Below are positions 6,354 to 6,526 of a stretch of 6,526 nucleotides of DNA, one piece after another (position 1 is the stretch's first letter; the number at the start of each line of letters is the position of its first letter). Under the pieces are notes generated by a model. That model searched no databases. It saw only the letters and a list, made by a program, of their open reading frames with translations, and was not told the origin of the DNA. This DNA is from Pseudanabaena sp. UBA1465 (GTDB lineage Bacteria; Cyanobacteriota; Cyanobacteriia; Pseudanabaenales; Pseudanabaenaceae): contig DCSN01000171.1 of NCBI GenBank assembly GCA_002325645.1, positions 2,228-8,753 on the forward strand, given 5' to 3'. The position numbers and the translations under genes were made by a program.

Positions 6354-6377
6354 GCGCAAAGCATTCTTTCTGCTTGC
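6354..6377 (+). repeat. GCGCAAAGC motif and weak hairpin after GST
   Basis: GCGCAAAGC (6354-6362) begins 10 nt after the GST stop codon. Part of it pairs weakly with TGCTTGC (6371-6377) with one bulged base, around a 7-nt loop. The structure is poor, but the motif matches those found after fbp, PP2C and cysK. Confidence 0.4.
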
Positions 6378-6388
6378 AAACCCCATAT

Positions 6389-6495
6389 TATCGCGGTTTT
6401 CAAATGACTACTGTACAGACAATGCAAAAAATGTAGTGGCAATTCATGAATTGCCACCACATTTTTTATGCCACACTCAACTGAAAACCGCTATA
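6389..6495. mobile_element. Second MITE-like element with nested palindrome
   Basis: Inverted repeats of 19 bp with three mismatches, TATCGCGGTTTTCAAATGA (6389-6407) and the complement of TATAGCGGTTTTCAGTTGA (6477-6495), include a perfect 10-bp match (GCGGTTTTCA). They enclose a 42-bp palindrome at 6426-6467. The 107-bp unit has no coding capacity. No clear target duplication can be seen, so the boundaries are approximate. It lies 45 bp after the GST gene. Confidence 0.5.
6426..6467. repeat. 42-bp near-perfect palindrome
   Basis: Twenty-one bases on each side of the centre (6446/6447) are complementary with one mismatch (A6435 against C6458). The outside is AAAAAATGT and ACATTTTTT; the centre is GGCAATTCATGAATTGCC. 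It could act as a bidirectional terminator after the GST gene, since the right arm ends in six T residues, or as the core of a mobile repeat. Confidence 0.75.
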
Positions 6496-6526
6496 TCGCG
6501 CCACAAGAAAAAAATTGAAAGTGCTG

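Noticed and set aside
5671..6495. CRISPR array
   Set aside because: The repeats are inverted palindromes in two separate copies, without regular direct repeats, spacers or cas genes.

Overview
The window looks like chromosomal DNA from a cyanobacterium. Two things support this. The HIP1 octamer GCGATCGC occurs 14 times in 6.5 kb, where about 0.1 would be expected by chance. The gene set also fits: class I fructose-1,6-bisphosphatase, a zinc-ribbon PP2C phosphatase, a ChuX/HutX-like protein, a Tic55/PaO-type Rieske oxygenase and a small cyanobacterial-type glutathione transferase. A filamentous Pseudanabaena-like strain is a guess from general sequence character, not something the sequence proves. 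Start codons mostly lack a Shine-Dalgarno sequence, as is common in this phylum.

Layout. Positions 64-1086 (minus) hold class I FBPase. After a 74-bp divergent promoter gap, 1161-2378 (plus) holds a two-Cys-pair zinc ribbon joined by a long acidic linker to a complete PP2C (PPM) phosphatase domain. Convergent to it, 2415-2822 (minus) is a small ChuX/HutX-like protein. A 205-bp divergent gap leads to cysK at 3028-3981 (plus). Then come an intergenic region with three hairpins, a Rieske/PaO-family membrane-anchored oxygenase at 4191-5591 (plus), a strong hairpin, a MITE-like element, and a glutathione S-transferase at 5789-6343 (plus). The right edge carries a second nested-palindrome element.

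How the genes relate. Each gene appears to be its own transcription unit, because hairpins or divergent gaps separate them all; there is no obvious operon. Loose themes are central carbon metabolism (FBPase), sulfur and thiol metabolism (cysteine synthase, GST), heme or tetrapyrrole handling (ChuX-like protein, PaO-type oxygenase) and signalling (PP2C).

The most interesting material is between the genes. The octamer GCGCAAAG (or its reverse complement) occurs four times, only in intergenic DNA, each time 7-14 nt after a stop codon. Three long hairpins, two of them sharing a GCGGCGC-NNN-GCGCCGC core, separate the right-hand genes. Two MITE-like elements with different terminal inverted repeats carry nearly the same central palindrome, GGCAAT(G/T)CATGAATTGCC. 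I see no RNA genes, CRISPR array, complete transposase gene, or convincing new multi-gene system.
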